In this document: positions 10,981 through 23,047 of the stretch, piece after piece
How positions within the stretch are numbered: position 1 is the stretch's first letter
Layout: every line of letters begins with the position of its first letter
NCBI GenBank assembly: GCA_030142905.1
Contig: JASJOG010000109.1
Span: forward strand, 1-64,000
Reading direction: 5' to 3'
Length of the DNA stretch: 64,000 nt
Origin: Heliopora coerulea
Lineage: Eukaryota; Cnidaria; Anthozoa; Scleralcyonacea; Helioporidae
Made by a program: the position numbers and the translations under genes
Notes under the pieces: model-generated
What the model saw: the letters and a program-made list of their open reading frames with translations, nothing else
The model's database searches: none
What the model was told of the DNA's origin: nothing

Positions 10981-13900
10981 CAGGGCCGCCGAGAGAATTT
11001 TTATGTGCCGGAGCAAGAACAAATTTGGGTCTCCCTCCCACACCTGTGCAAGGACATTAAGACCATAAAATACATAACAATACATTTATGTTCAACAATC
11101 TTTATTTTTTAATAACAGGGATATGTGTACTCGCATTAAACTATAATACATCCCAATTCGTGTTCTGCCAAATAAAGGCGTTTTTATGGCTGTTTTCCTT
11201 GCAAAACGGCGAATAACCTCATCAAAGTTGACTTTCTTTGCAAGTTCAACTTCAATGGTCAATCTTGCCAGGTCTACTAGCCGTCCCTGTGTCATTGTGG
11301 ATCTAAGGAAATTTTTTACCTGTTTTAGTTTGCTGAATGAGCGTTCTGCAGAGGTGACAGTAGCAGGGATTGTCAAAAGAATACGTAGCACGCACATACA
11401 TTTAGGAAGAGCCCTTCCAGTTTGTACTTCCTCAAACAATTCAACAGCTCTAATGCACTCAGCTGGTTATCGCGCAAAATTTCCACGATGAAGTGTTGGC
11501 AGATGTCTTATCTCCATTATGAGATCATCAGTAATATCATCTGGATACTGATCAACCAGTGACTTTGATTTTTCTTTCATCTCGTCAGGTAGAATTGTGA
11601 AGTACTTCCAGAGGAAGCTGAACTTCTCAGCAATGTTCTTTGCAGCATTGAATCGAATAGTGAGTCCACCAATCACATTATCCATGACTAAATAGAAAAT
11701 GGACTCTCTGAAATGACACTCTTCATATTTCATTGACAAATCTACATGTGCTGCATTTTCATCATGGAATCCTATTTTCTTGCGTTTTGCTTCCCCACAA
11801 CCTCGAGTCAGTTTCACTTCTATATGCAAATTGAAAGCAACGAGCTCAGCTTCACTCCAAATAGCTTGCCAGTTGTTCCGGAGGTCTTTCAGATCTGAAA
11901 TAAAGCGTTTTATGTTGGACACTTTAGCATCAAGTAATGCATTTCTAGCTTGAATAACTTTGTTGCAAATACCAACTGCAATTAGTATTTTGGACCATAC
12001 AACAGACATGATCACGCAGATGAATGATGTTACATAGGACAAAGCTCCATTTATCTCTCTGCTCTTGTTTTAGCAGCAAGGTTCAGCTCCAACAGGTCTT
12101 CCAATGCTAATTTGATCCCTGGTAGATGAGCTACCAAAGGCTTGACACTTTCAACCCGATCTGACCAGTGCTTGCCAGATAAGTCATGAAGAGAACAGCC
12201 AATGCGATTTTGCAAGAGTTCCCATCTCTTTGAACTAGAGCTAAACAAGTTGTAAATAGTTTGTATTGTTCCTAAGTAGGTGATAATTTGTGGAATGCAT
12301 TCTGCTGCATTATTTCTGCATAAGGTGGGTGTACGGCATCCACATGGTAAAAATGGAGCTGTTGGACATTGCTGAACTATTATTGATTGTGTACCTCTAT
12401 ATTTCTCTGACAAGTTGGCTGCATTGTCATAACCTTGTGCCCGGCAATCAGAGAGGGGAATGTGATGTTCTTGCAATGTATCAACAGTCATCTGTGCATT
12501 ATCAGATCCAGTTTTATCACTACAGTCTACAAATTTCAAGAATCGTTCCACAATTTCATATTCAGAGTTATTCTGAATTACACAACGGAGCAGAAATGTT
12601 GTTTGTTCAATGTGAGATGAATCTGGCGTGGAATCTACTATCACTGCAAAGTATTTTGCACTCCTTTCTTTCAAACTGTGCTGTTACACAAGGTCAGAAC
12701 ATTCAGCAATTAACTCATTTTGAGAATCAGCAGAAAGATAATGCACTTGAAGTCGTTTCCCTTTTTCTTGTGATTCTTTAATTTGCAGCACTTGTTCTTC
12801 TAGGATTGGATCCCAATATGACAACAACTCAATCAGCCCCAGAAAATTTCCATTGTTTTTGTCACCAACACACGTGGAACTACCACGCAGAGCAAGGGTA
12901 CGTTCTCCAAGGAAGAATATAACATCAATGATGCTCATCAAAATGTTGTACCACTTGGCAGACTCAGTTTCAATAGATGATTCCAGGAGATTATCAATGC
13001 CTTTGTCAGAAAAGAGTCGTCTTTCTAATTCTCGCCATGCCATATAACATTCCCTATAAACATTGCTTCTCACGTGTTCTGGGATTCGACTACACAATTT
13101 TCGCCATTTTCCTGCGGTTGACCATCCCTCAGCAGATGATAGTGCAGACTTGGATACTGAGTCAATGTTGCAACATACACTGTTCCAAAATAACCGGTAA
13201 GGAAAGCAATATAATGCTTGTCTAGCATCACTCCAGACAAGCCAATCTCAGGCACGTTTCTCACCGTTAACACTTCTAAATGTTAGTATGCTTTCAGGAA
13301 AAACTTGATTATTTATATCTTTGGGGAATGTTTCAGGATAGCCACAATGACTTTTCATGACATATTTTTCTATATCCCTTTGTGAGGGAACCTCTGCTGC
13401 AAGAAGTCCAATGTCTTCTCCAATGTTACTTTTCTGTTCACTAGTTATTCTAAATGTGCTAATTGGCTTCCTATTCCTTTCATCTCTGACATTCACCTGT
13501 TTTTCAAAATTTTTTCTTCGCCCTCCTGTTTTACCCTCCAAATTAACATTTTCGTCATCCATTTCTTTTACAAGATCCACATTGGGGTTTGTTTCATCTG
13601 CATCAAGTTCCAAATTAGGCTCATCTGTCTCCATTTTTTGATCTACATCCACATTTGGAGTATCTTCTCCTGCTCTTGTTTTGCTTTTAAAGCGGACTTG
13701 AAAGAGTGTTTGCAGTCCTCTTCTATTGCTCTCCTCACGTTTTTCCTTTTCCTTGCGCTTTTTTGCTCCAGATTTATGAGATGAAATGCTTAATAGAAGG
13801 CTAGTTGAAAATTTCCACAATAAAAACGATAATCATAGAAACAATATGTCACGAATTTAACAGCGTTGATACAGCACACTGTAAACCTTGTTTGCTAATA

Positions 13901-14156
13901 CAGCTTGATAGAATCAAATTAAACTGGCTTAAATTCATTATGTATACACGCTGGTGTAGTTTAATGTTATTAACACAGACGCCAAGCGACCCGCATTCTG
14001 CGGGCCCGGCTCGAATTCGTAGTTGTGGACCCGCTGACCCACTGAACCGCTGACCCGGACATGCCGACGTAAAGAAAAATTTAAGCAGGTATGGGCCGCT
14101 GGGGCCTCATGCGCCCCAGAGCGATATACAATGTCACCTCCCTCTCCCTGGGCCTG
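10981..14156 (-). mobile_element. hAT transposon, family 2, full length (3,176 bp)
   Basis: Complete element bounded by CAGGGCCGCCGAGAG at the left and CTCTCCCTGGGCCTG at the right, which are imperfect inverted repeats, and by perfect 8-bp duplications GTTTTAAT. The coding remnant is on the minus strand. It sits in the large gene A intron. The perfect duplication points to a more recent insertion than the frameshifted coding region alone would suggest, so it may have been mobilised by another copy's transposase after it was already broken. Confidence 0.9.
11092..13820 (-). pseudogene. hAT transposase, ZMYM1/DUF4371-like, broken
   Basis: Read right to left, the protein has a basic N-terminus (KSGAKKRKEKEKREESNRRG, as in many ZMYM1-like transposases) and an acidic linker rich in D/E/N. 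A degenerate TTF finger follows near 13200 (YCFPYRLFWN), then GNFLGLIELLSYWDP, the catalytic core with VIVDSTPDSSHIEQ and CRAQGYDNAANLSEKY, then CGCRTPTLC, and the C-terminal dimerisation motif IPATVTSAERSFSKLK with LRSTMTQGRLVDLA. Breaks lie near 13250 (stop), 12680 (TGA after SDLV), 12050 and 11465. It is clearly distinct from family 1 in this window (different termini and only distant protein similarity). Confidence 0.85.
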
Positions 14157-14558
14157 GTTTTAATAATTACTAATAAAAGATGCTTTAATGAAAGATGACC
14201 ATGACTAACCAAGTGAGCAAGGTCGAATTTGAAAAACAATTATTTCATTGAATAGGATAATTTCTATAGAACGCAAAGAAAGCTGGCAACGAGTGATCAC
14301 GGAAAGGAATTTGAAGCACAGGCCAACGGATCGATAACAAGGTGTGAATGAAGGATGAGCTGATTAATCGGAAATTATTGGGTAACCTCACATAACTGGC
14401 AAGGTTTTGGCTGATCAATTATCAGCTCATCGAACTATTAATTATCGGCGTAACCAATAACAAGCATATTTTGCGAAATTAATTTTGCTGAATAACTGTT
14501 TTAAACTTGAGGATAAAACGTACAGACAAAATAGATTGAAACTATTAAGATGAAGTTT

Positions 14559-14559
<1 letters not shown>

Positions 14560-14592
<33 letters not shown>

Positions 14593-14960
14593 GTAATAGT
14601 AATAGCAATAGTAATAGCATCAGTATGTCCTTGCCTTGTCGAGCCTTGTTGGGAGGCAGTCTGTAGAAAGAGTGCATGGGTGTTAAAATCCTTAATGGTA
14701 AAGTTTGAAATATCCCCAAGAGTATCCTGGAAGGTACATTGTCCCCTCTGTTGGCTACAGTCTTGTTGTAGGGCTGCCTTTGGAGGACAAGACCCCTCGC
14801 CACTTCCTTTGCAAAGTGTGCTGCGATATTGAATAATAATAATAATGATAATAATAATAATAATAATAAAAATAATTGAGCTGACTTTCCTCAATAATAA
14901 TAATAATAAAAATAATAATAATAATAATAAAATAATTTAATAATAATAATAAAAATACGC
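14560..14960. repeat. (AAT)n microsatellite clusters
   Basis: Runs of AAT at about 14560-14612, 14832-14880 and 14893-14955. They are associated with the endonuclease-bearing LINE that follows, whose 3' copies also end in AAT runs. The open frame on the minus strand here is just repeated codons of the microsatellite. Confidence 0.85.
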
Positions 14961-14981
14961 AAACTGTTAACTAAATTTCGT

Positions 14982-16170
14982 ATGCACCACCCCAAATCAG
15001 ACGTTGACAGATTGTATCTACCTCGCACTGATGGTGGACGCGGACTCAACCAACTCGAGATGGCTTACGAAACTACGCTGATCGGCCTTGGTAGATATCT
15101 CGAAACAACAACAGATCCCATGCTACAAGCCGTGTTGAAGTATGAGAAATCTAAGAAGAATTCCATAATAACCTTGAGTAGAAAACTGAAACATCGGTAT
15201 GATGTGCAACCAACAGTAGAAGAAGATCAACTTAAACCAACAGCTGCTGCCAAAACGCTGAAAGAACGGGCAAAAAAGGCTGGTCTAAATGCTCTTAAGG
15301 AAACATGGAGAAATAAACCACTGCACGGCAAATACCTACAAAGACTAGAAGAAGCTGATGTTGACCGTAAATCCACACATCGTTGGCTTCAGGGGTCAGG
15401 TCTCAAAGCGGAAACCGAGGATCTCTTGATCTCAGCCCAAGATCAGAGCCTCCCGACAAACGTCTGTAGATCTAAGATAGTTAACGACAGTACAGACCCT
15501 CTTTGCCGCATCTTCAAAAAGTCAGATGAGTCAGTAGATCATTTCATAGCTGGCTGTTCTATATTAGCATCTAAAAAATATAAGGCTCGCCATGATTGTT
15601 TAGGCCAATACATCCACTGGAATGTGTGCAAGCATTACAACATCAAAGTCCCTGAGAAATGGTACGAACATCATCCTGCAGAGGTCACCAATGGAAAAGA
15701 TGTGACAATTCTTTGGGACTTCACAGTTCACACAGACCGTACCACCACGGCCAATAAACCAGACATTGTTATCAAAGACTTCAAAGCAAGGACATGTCAA
15801 ATCATTGACATGGCAGTTCCCTGTGATAGCAACATTTCGACTAAAGATATGATAAACTTCAGAAATATAAAGACCTGGAAATTGAGATCACCAGGATGTG
15901 GCATCTAAACGCAACAACGATACCAGTCATCATGGGCGCACTAGGAATGATCCGAAAGGGAACTAGTAGGAATGTCGAGAGAATTCCGGGAAATATCAAG
16001 CTTCAAGAACTGCAGAAGATTACTCTCATTGGTACTGCACATATACTTAGAAAAACATTATCTATAAGAACATGAAAATTGGTCCAACTGGAGACTAGAC
16101 TTCTAGAGCCCTCTCACTCTTGGACCCCGGTGGGGACCCGGTGTTTGGACAAGTATAAATACAGTCAAAT
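14982..16170 (+). pseudogene. LINE C-terminal region: zinc knuckle and restriction-like endonuclease (NeSL/R2-type), frameshifted
   Basis: C-terminal half of an early-branching non-LTR retrotransposon with a restriction-like endonuclease (REL-endo), as in R2/NeSL. The frame 14982-15908 begins with DVDRLYLPRTDGGRGLNQLE, the region after the reverse transcriptase. It then has a cysteine/histidine motif (CRIFKKSDESVDHFIAGC) and the nuclease core KPDIVIKDFKARTCQIIDMA with its PD...D signature. A frameshift near 15870 continues as LEIEITRMWHLNATTIPVIM and ends near TAHILRKTLSI. The 3' end runs into an AAT microsatellite (16173-16208). The upstream reverse transcriptase is missing, so this is a 5'-truncated dead copy. 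Confidence 0.8.
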
Positions 16171-16208
16171 ATATGAATAATAATAATAATAGTATTAATA
16201 ATAATAAT

Positions 16209-16976
16209 GTGGGCATTGGAGTAGGACAAGCACAGCTTCAACCTACTACGGAAATGTAGGCGCTCTCACCCCCCAGAGTTCAGTGTGGCACCTTTGCCAA
16301 GTGCCAGCAACCCCTTAGCCAGGGGAAGATAAGACTCTTTAGTCTTGGATCGCAACTTTTCTAGAAAGAGAAAACTGGGACATAAAACCAGACGTAGGTA
16401 GGCAGGACATTGATTCAGAGTCAGTGACCTCCATAAAAAAGCAGGCTTTGATGAGATGACCTAGAGAGTGGTGCCCCTGCCTTGCCAGCTGGGTAGACAG
16501 GTAGCCGAAAACTTCAGCTAGCCTTAATTGACTGGCAGCTGCAAGTACACTACCTTCAGGTGTTGGCAAACCTGCCCTGTTAGCCCAAGGACTAGAAGAA
16601 CATCTGTACAGCAGGCTGACGCCCCTGACCTTAGTTGGTTAAAGATAAGCCAGTCTTAAATGCTGAAACAGATCTGAACTAGTCGAAGAATAAAACAGTA
16701 ATCAGACTTAACCCTTGCAGTGGCACGTCTAAACTGACCTTTACTAGTTGAAAATGCAAGAGTATACTGTTACGGTCAAATTGGATATACCCATCGTTGA
16801 GTATTTTCAGGGACTTTAGAGGGCTGTACATCCCTTACTCCTTGCTGTAAAATTTCCTTTACTCACAAGTTTCCTAAAATATGCAATATCTGTTGCCGCC
16901 TTACCTGGCAGGATGTGGGAAGCCCGTAGCAGGCTGAGACCGCTTCTACTGTCCTTAATTGGGTGGTGTGTGAGCT

Positions 16977-17012
<36 letters not shown>
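16209..17012 (+). repeat. LINE 3' untranslated fragment ending in (AAT)n
   Basis: Non-coding, with an AAT microsatellite at 16979-17012. The part 16850-16980 (GTTGCCGCCTTACCTGGC, then CTTAATTGGGTGGTGTG) recurs at about 37100-37240, again before a microsatellite. This marks it as the 3' end of a LINE family. Confidence 0.6.
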
Positions 17013-17015
<3 letters not shown>

Positions 17016-17039
17016 GGTAGGATATGTGATAAATAATTG

Positions 17040-18480
17040 TAGACTAAGTAAGGAAGAGCTAAGAACTTGACATGATTTTGAATAGAGAACTCAGAGAGAG
17101 AAACATGCATGAGAGTCAAGCAAGTGACGAAAGGTTGTACCTGGTTCTTGCCAAAGATAGAAGAGGGATGAGGAGTATGAGGAATATGTACAAAGAAAGA
17201 AAGGTCAGAGTTGCTTGCTAAATGTCATTGTCAAGATGCCGAAGGATAAGAGTTGCCTGGAAACGGGAGCATAGGAACGAATATTGTTCAATACAGAGAG
17301 AAGCAAAAGAGGCCCTGAAGATAGCTGGAGAAAAATTTAGTTTTGGAATAGAAGAGATTGACTTGAATGGCGAGAAGATATGTGGGACTTGGAAGGATGC
17401 CTAGAGAAAGCTGAAAATCTTGCTGAAATCCAAAATGGAAAAAAGATGGGTCTATCAATATCAGGAGAAGAAGTTGCCAAGTGAGGTTTTCAATGGTCAA
17501 GAAGAAAAATGTAACAAGCGGTTAGATTGAAACCTCGATTCGAGAAAGATGGCAGCAATAATAGAGATGTTAGAGCAAATAGTCGAGACTAGAGTTTGGA
17601 AGGCTTTAAGGGAAATGGAGGTAGAATCGGAGGTAGAATTTGATTTCCATCAAACAGGCAAAAGTTATGAGCACTTTGTTGACAAGAACAGGGTATTAGA
17701 AAAAAAAGGAAAAGAAGATTGAACACAACAAACCAGAATCGTTGTCATTCACAATGAAGAAAAGATATGTTACATTGTGGATATTGATTGCCCTTTTGAT
17801 ATAAAAATAGCCCAGAAAGAGGAGAAGATTAGTGCGTACACAGATTTGAAATATGAAATATTGAAATTTAGGCGAAACGAGGTGGAAAGGGTTAAAACCT
17901 TGCAAATAGTTATAGGCACACTGGGTACAGTGACCAAAAATTTGTAAACATGGAAACGTTAGGGATTGCTGTTGGAACGAAGATAGTTCGGAAAGCTAGA
18001 CTGTTAGAAAGTGCCCGGATTTTGAGAAGGATCTTGGATATTAGTTTACAAAAATCAGATAGGAATGTATTCTCTTGCCATCATTGGCTGCTGGAGGCAG
18101 TTAGAGGGTAAGTTGTACCGGATTAATATAAACGGTGAATAAATAATAGTAATATATGTGACCATTTGATAGAAGGAAGAAGACCAGACATTGTGGTAAT
18201 TGATAAGGATAAGAATGACTGACTGATAATCGATGTAGCAGTCCCAGGAGATGTAAGAGTGAAAGCGAAAGAACAGGAGAAAGTTGAGAAATATCAGGAT
18301 TTGAAGGCGGAGATAGCAAATATGTGGGACATGAAAAGAGCCACTGTTATTACTTTGGTTGTTGGTGCACTACGAGTGGTCTCTACAAAATTGGTAAGAC
18401 GGATTGAAAAGATTGGAATCGAAGTGAGGGTAAAAGCATTTGCAAAAATCGGCATTGTTAGGAATAGTCAGAATTGAGAA
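17040..18480 (+). pseudogene. Two degenerate LINE endonuclease regions (NeSL/R2-type)
   Basis: A second, older set of REL-endo LINE remnants in several frames. The part 17090-17410 carries the post-RT segment (RIRVAWKREHRNEY, DLNGEKICGTWKDA). The part 17540-17950 reads MLEQIVETRVWKAL, then a nuclease-like EKICYIVDIDCPFD with YTDLKYEILKF. The part 18130-18480 repeats the nuclease core (RRPDIVVIDKDKND, LIIDVAVPGDVRVK, KYQDLKAEIANMWDMK). Because the nuclease core occurs twice in a row, at least two insertions, or one insertion plus a duplication, are present. Many stops. Confidence 0.7.
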
Positions 18481-19547
18481 TGGAACGTACGCAATAAAGA
18501 AGACAAAATTAGCCCCTGAGGCCTTTACTTGTTGCAACTTACTCTCAAGCTCATTACCGGATGGATGACCTGAAATCTGAGCGTGAAGAATATAACAAAA
18601 ACGTAATAGCAATACTACTGCTTACAATAGTAACAACAGTTATAATTATAATAATAAAGCAATGATAGTCATGTTTTCATAAACGCACCCACAGAGTGAG
18701 TTCTCTCGGTTACTATACAATACTAAGATAATGATAATCTACCTGCAATTAGAACAGAGTATTTAAACTATAAAAGGTAAAGGTAAAGGTAAAGTGCTTT
18801 TATTTATACTGGATAACCCTATCAGCTATCTGAGCTGGTCTCCCTAGAGGTCCAGTAAGGGCCTACCCTAATGGGTCCAATGTTATGACTGGAGGAAGCC
18901 GGAGGACCCGGAGAAAACCTGCGATGCTTGGTAGAGTCAAACCGGGCAACAATCTTCTCACATGTGACCGAGGCAACTTTTAATCAGATTACTGTCTCTT
19001 CAGACAAAAAGCCTTTGGCTAAATTAATAAAATCGAGTGGTCAACAAAACTCGGTAAATGAAATTGTCAAAAGTACGAATAATTGCAACAAAACCATCAA
19101 CCCTTTCCGGGCAGGATCTCTCCAAGTAATGTAAAAAGTTATTGGGTTTTAGCCAGAGTAAAACTGCTGAGCGTTAACCAGTGAATGGGGCGTTTACGAG
19201 CTTACACGAAACGAGCTCCTCTGAAATACAAAAGTTGATCATAAAACATTTCAAAAATGTGCCTTCAACCACCTTTACGAAAAGATGCTGGGCTACTTTA
19301 GTTTAGAACAAGAAGTAGCCCTTTCGACACTCCCTTAACAACTAAAGCCGTCTTCAATCCTTCCTTTGAGTCCGTTAGGGATTGAAAGGATTATTGCTGT
19401 CAAGTTGCCCTCCTTGGCATCTTTCCGGCGAACGCTACGAGATTAAATACTACAATTTTATATATTCCTTGTAACTCCAAATTCTGTTTTATAAAGTGCG
19501 AACTAAGTCAATTTTGTGTTTGTGGTAGCTTGGTAATTATGTTTTTA
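18481..19547. other. No gene; short repeat motif at 18775-18930
   Basis: A run of AAAGGT at 18775-18800 is followed by text with GGAGGAAGCC and CCCGGAGAAAACC near 18890. That wording is common in dispersed animal repeats. Nothing coding is supported. Confidence 0.4.
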
Positions 19548-19589
19548 ATACACACGCTCTCAAGCTGATCTCTCAGAAAATCTTTCTGA

Positions 19590-19661
19590 GTCCCTGACGG
19601 GAATCGAACCCGTAACCTTCTGATCGCCGGTGAGACGCTCTAACCATTGAGCTACAAAGAC
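19590..19661 (-). repeat. tRNA-like unit, family 1 (SINE-type head)
   Basis: A 72-nt cloverleaf. The acceptor GTCTTTG/CAGGGAC pairs over all seven positions (with G-U pairs), D-arm GCTCAATGGTTAGAGC, T-arm CGGGTTCGATTCCCG. The A box TAGCTCAATGG and B box GGTTCGATTCC are both present, so RNA polymerase III could transcribe it. The anticodon stem has a C-C mismatch, and the loop CCGGCGA lacks the usual U at position 33, so a working tRNA is doubtful. Best read as the head of a tRNA-derived SINE. Confidence 0.65.
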
Positions 19662-19849
19662 TCAGATGGTGAGCGAAGGTTAATTTTGTGTACTGGTTCG
19701 TATAGATGGTAGACATATGTATTGCCAGTCTGCTAACAGTCTTGATTAACATAAAAATAGACGAAATATCGAGACTAGCACACTGGTAGTACATATGTCT
19801 ACCATTTATACGACCCAGTACAAAAAATTAACTTTCGTTCAGCATCTGA

Positions 19850-19921
19850 GTCTTTGTAGCTCAGTGGTTAGTGTGTCTCACTGGTGATCAGAAGGTTACG
19901 GGTTCGATTCCCGTTAGGGAC
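19850..19921 (+). repeat. tRNA-like unit, family 1, inverted partner
   Basis: Partner of the unit at 19590-19661 in the opposite orientation. The acceptor GTCTTTG pairs with TAGGGAC, with several G-U or mismatched pairs. The D-arm is GCTCAGTGGTTAGTGT, which breaks one D-stem pair. The anticodon loop CTGGTGA keeps U33. T-arm CGGGTTCGATTCCCG is intact. Confidence 0.6.
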
Positions 19922-20184
19922 TCAGAAAGTTTTTCTGAGAGATCAGCTTAAGAGCGTGTGTAATAAAAAATAGGTCAGTTTTGTCGGCATATTATGCTCT
20001 GTAGTTTTAATACTTTTGAGGCATTTACTGCTAACAGTCTCCGCCTACTATCCGAAAAGACCAAAACACTATTGATGTAAGTAACGTTGCCGATCAAACA
20101 ATTAAGTTTAAAAAGATCAAGTATAAAGCCACTATCGAAGAAATTATGCAAAAGTCGTCGTTCAGAAAATTCAATCATACAAAC

Positions 20185-20490
20185 CTGCTAAAGAACAACG
20201 GACACCAGCATCCTCACTATGGTTGCAGTCTTCATTTCCCCAACCTCGATGGGCGCAATCAAATAGTGACGCCTCATTTCCAACACAACCAACATTATCC
20301 AGCCAGATTTGTCCAGTTCCGTCATCTACTGACGAACCTTGATAAGCAGTTTCGGCATCCAGAAAGCCAAGCTCTCGGCAAACAACGCGAGCGTCATTTA
20401 TATCCCAGTCATCGTCACATACAGTTCCCCACTGACCACGGTAAAGTACTTCGACCCGACCTGCAGTTGACGAGCCAACAAGGCGAACAA
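20185..20490 (-). CDS. Gene A exon 2: SRCR domain 1
   Basis: Scavenger receptor cysteine-rich domain in a single 306-bp exon (102 codons), phase 1 at both ends. The acceptor is CTTTTTCAG before 20490 and the donor GTTTGT after 20185. The signal-peptide exon at 28251-28329 also ends in phase 1, so the join reads AASVVRLVGS, the usual start of an SRCR domain just after signal cleavage. Motifs in order: GQWGTVCDDDWDINDARVVC, LGFLDAETAYQGSS, GQIWLDNVGCVGNE, FDCAHRG, NEDCNHSEDAGVRC. Six cysteines. It is close to SRCR domain 2 (6720-7022), so the two probably arose by exon duplication. Role: extracellular binding module; ligand unknown. Confidence 0.87.
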
Positions 20491-20514
20491 CTGAAAAAGA
20501 GGCATAAATACGCG

Positions 20515-20985
20515 CGAACAGATTCGTTATCCCCAAATAAGCACATAAATAAGGAGATAAATAAATAAACAAATAAACATAACATAAACAAAATATAAAC
20601 ATAACACAAACATTACACAAATATGACATAAGCATGACTTAAACATGACAAACATTACATAAACATGACGTAATGATTGCATAAGCATAACATAAACATA
20701 ACATAAACGAAATAGAAACTTAAAATAAACGTAACATAAACGAAACATAAATATAAACATGACATAATATACCAATAGAAAGATAAACGTAAGTATATAC
20801 AGGCAGACAGACCGAAAAATTAACTGAACGAAAACAGACCAAAAAGTAGACAGACAGATGAGTGACTGACTAATCGATTGTTGACTGATTGACTGACTGA
20901 TTGATTTATTGATTAATTTGACTTAACAGTTGATTGATTGATTAATTGATTGATTGATTGACTGAAGGATTAACTGATTGATTTC
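20515..20985. repeat. Low-complexity ACATAA-type and TGAT/TGAC-type runs
   Basis: Imperfect tandem ACATAA-like units (about 20560-20780) and then TTGATTGACTGA-like units (about 20860-20985), next to SRCR exon 2. The long minus-strand frames across this run are an effect of the repeat. Confidence 0.7.
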
Positions 20986-23047
20986 ACATCTATTTAAACA
21001 CGGTAGTTTCTTGAAAATAAGACTTTATGCCACTTAAATCATAGCAATTATATAATTTTTATACAATAAATAAAGATGATTTATAAAAACATGGGCGTAA
21101 CATGACGCCGCTTCCGATTGGTTGCCATGTGTGCTCTACTTCTGTATTTAGAATATAGAGTTCCTCTCGACTGTCACTTCAAGCAAATCTTACGCTTTAT
21201 TATGTTTTTTTGCGTTCTCCCAAATTTCCGCGTGCATGTTCTGCATGTTGCCACATTTGATATTCCTAATTTTCTGCTTTACAACGAAGGAAACGAGTTG
21301 ACCACTTCGTCAAATATTTTGAATGTGCCAGTTTATGTTCCATGGAAAAAATAACTTGGTTGCTTAGCCCAGACTAAGTCATTGTGGATCATAAATGATT
21401 TTTTATTAAACCTCAACTCTTTCCTCTGTCAAATTACCTTACTGCCCACTGCATTGCTATTCCGTCTTCCGTTCATTTACATTAGCACATAATCTACTTT
21501 CCACCACCCATCTTAAGTGCCTTCCGTACTAAAATTGTTTTGGTAAAAAGATTTTTCTTTACTGATGTGCCAAGATTTGAAAAACAGCCGCTAAATGTTC
21601 GATTCAAGTTGGTAAGATTATATTTGTCTTACTGTTTTTGTTAATTAAAATTTCATTAAACTCAACTGAACTTCATAACGATCTGCATTCTTTGAGGTCT
21701 CCAGTTCTTAGTGATTTTTAATATCCTCTTGAGCAACTTCTCTTTTCTAGTAATAAATTTCGCCTGGCCAGATCGTTTTGAACACTTGTAAACCAAACGG
21801 TATTACCATTGTGCACATTTTCATTTTTACAGCTGCGTTTCCAGAAACATTGAGTGGTTTCTTTTGGGACGCTAGTAATCTGGACGTGGTTGCCTTCTTT
21901 AATCTCACTTTTGACTCGGAATTTGTAAGGTTTGAAGGTCATGCTCCTCCTGTGCTGATCTACCGTTGCAGATAACACTAAATATTCTTAGCAGTTGTTC
22001 TAATCAATTGTCTAACCTTTTCAGTAGCTGTTACAAGGCCTTTGCAATCCAGTTGACCCTTTTGGTAAAGATCCATCCTGTTATGCAATGGTGTTCCTAA
22101 ATCGTTCACTCTTGATCTTTTCATTCACCTAAGGTAGATCTAAGTTATCATAGTCTTTTCTTTAGTTTAAATGTCCTTAGGGATTAATCCCTTTTATGTC
22201 ATTCAAGTGAAGTGAGTGAACAACAAATTCCTCAGTCAAGAACTTTTTAGCTGTGCAAACAAGACTACTGTTATCGTCCGGTCTATTTGTAGTTGTCCAG
22301 TTGATATACCTCTCCAATGACATATGAGGATTTGTGGGATAGACATTCATGAGCTTTGATGACATTTGTTACTGGGATAGGGTTGTTTTCATGTATTGCT
22401 CGAATTTTTCTATGAGCATTTTTGCAGTTCAGCTAGATGTTAAGTTTGCTATTCGCAGAGATAGCAGCAATTCAGGCGATGTTCATGTCTTGGAAGCGGA
22501 TCGTCAAGAGCTGAGAGGGTATCCCTCTATTAAATAGTGAAATCACCCTTATTGTAATAACGAATGCCAACTTCATTGATCAACCCTTAAAGTAAAGCTT
22601 AAGCTCACATTTGTTTTCATTGAGTTTCAGTTCTCTGATTCATGAACTTTGTTTGGTCCTTTATTTCATGTGTGCACTTTGTCCGTTAAAGCCACAATAA
22701 ACATATATTTGTTATAGTCAATTAAAAGTGATATTATCTCTTTATTTGGGTCTGCGCTCATCAAATTTAGCTCTTATAAGACATTTTTCTTTGGTTTATT
22801 CGTTCCCCTAAACTGAACTGTTAATAGTCACAACTGCACTCTGCTTATACTCACAGATGTTACATAACGTTAAGTCAGGATAAAAGACATGCATCATGGA
22901 AGACATACAGTTGTACTATGTAATATTTCTCTCTTTTTAATGAATTAATGTACTTTCTCTCGACTCTCTATTATCTAGAAATATTTTTTATTTCCTTGGA
23001 GAGTTCGAGATAACGGAAGGCTATTGTATAAGTTTTCATTATTTCTG
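20986..23047. other. Gene A intron 1, no gene recognised
   Basis: Two kilobases of A+T-rich sequence with only short frames. Those at 21718-21978 and 22177-22365 (minus) show no domain I can name; a decayed mobile element is possible but not supported. Confidence 0.4.

Larger units (their letters stand above)
19548..19966. repeat. Palindrome of two tRNA-like units, ~419 bp
   Basis: Two units of the same repeat face away from each other around a spacer of roughly 60 bp near 19730-19770. Each arm has the outer tail (ACGCTCTCAAGCTGATCTCT), the tRNA-like head, and inner text AATTTTGTGTACTGG. The same unit lies twice in tandem at 28905-29410. The heads are listed separately. Confidence 0.8.

Noticed and set aside
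14442..14894. 150-codon minus frame rich in isoleucine
   Set aside because: It is made of AAT microsatellite codons and lacks any domain.
19590..19661. Functional tRNA gene
   Set aside because: The cloverleaf is good, but the anticodon stem has a C-C mismatch, the loop lacks U33, and the same head recurs in several repeats with shared flanks. It is better read as a SINE-type head.
20415..20775. Overlapping minus frames beside SRCR exon 2
   Set aside because: They arise from ACATAA-type tandem repeats. Only the SRCR part with splice signals at 20185-20490 is supported.
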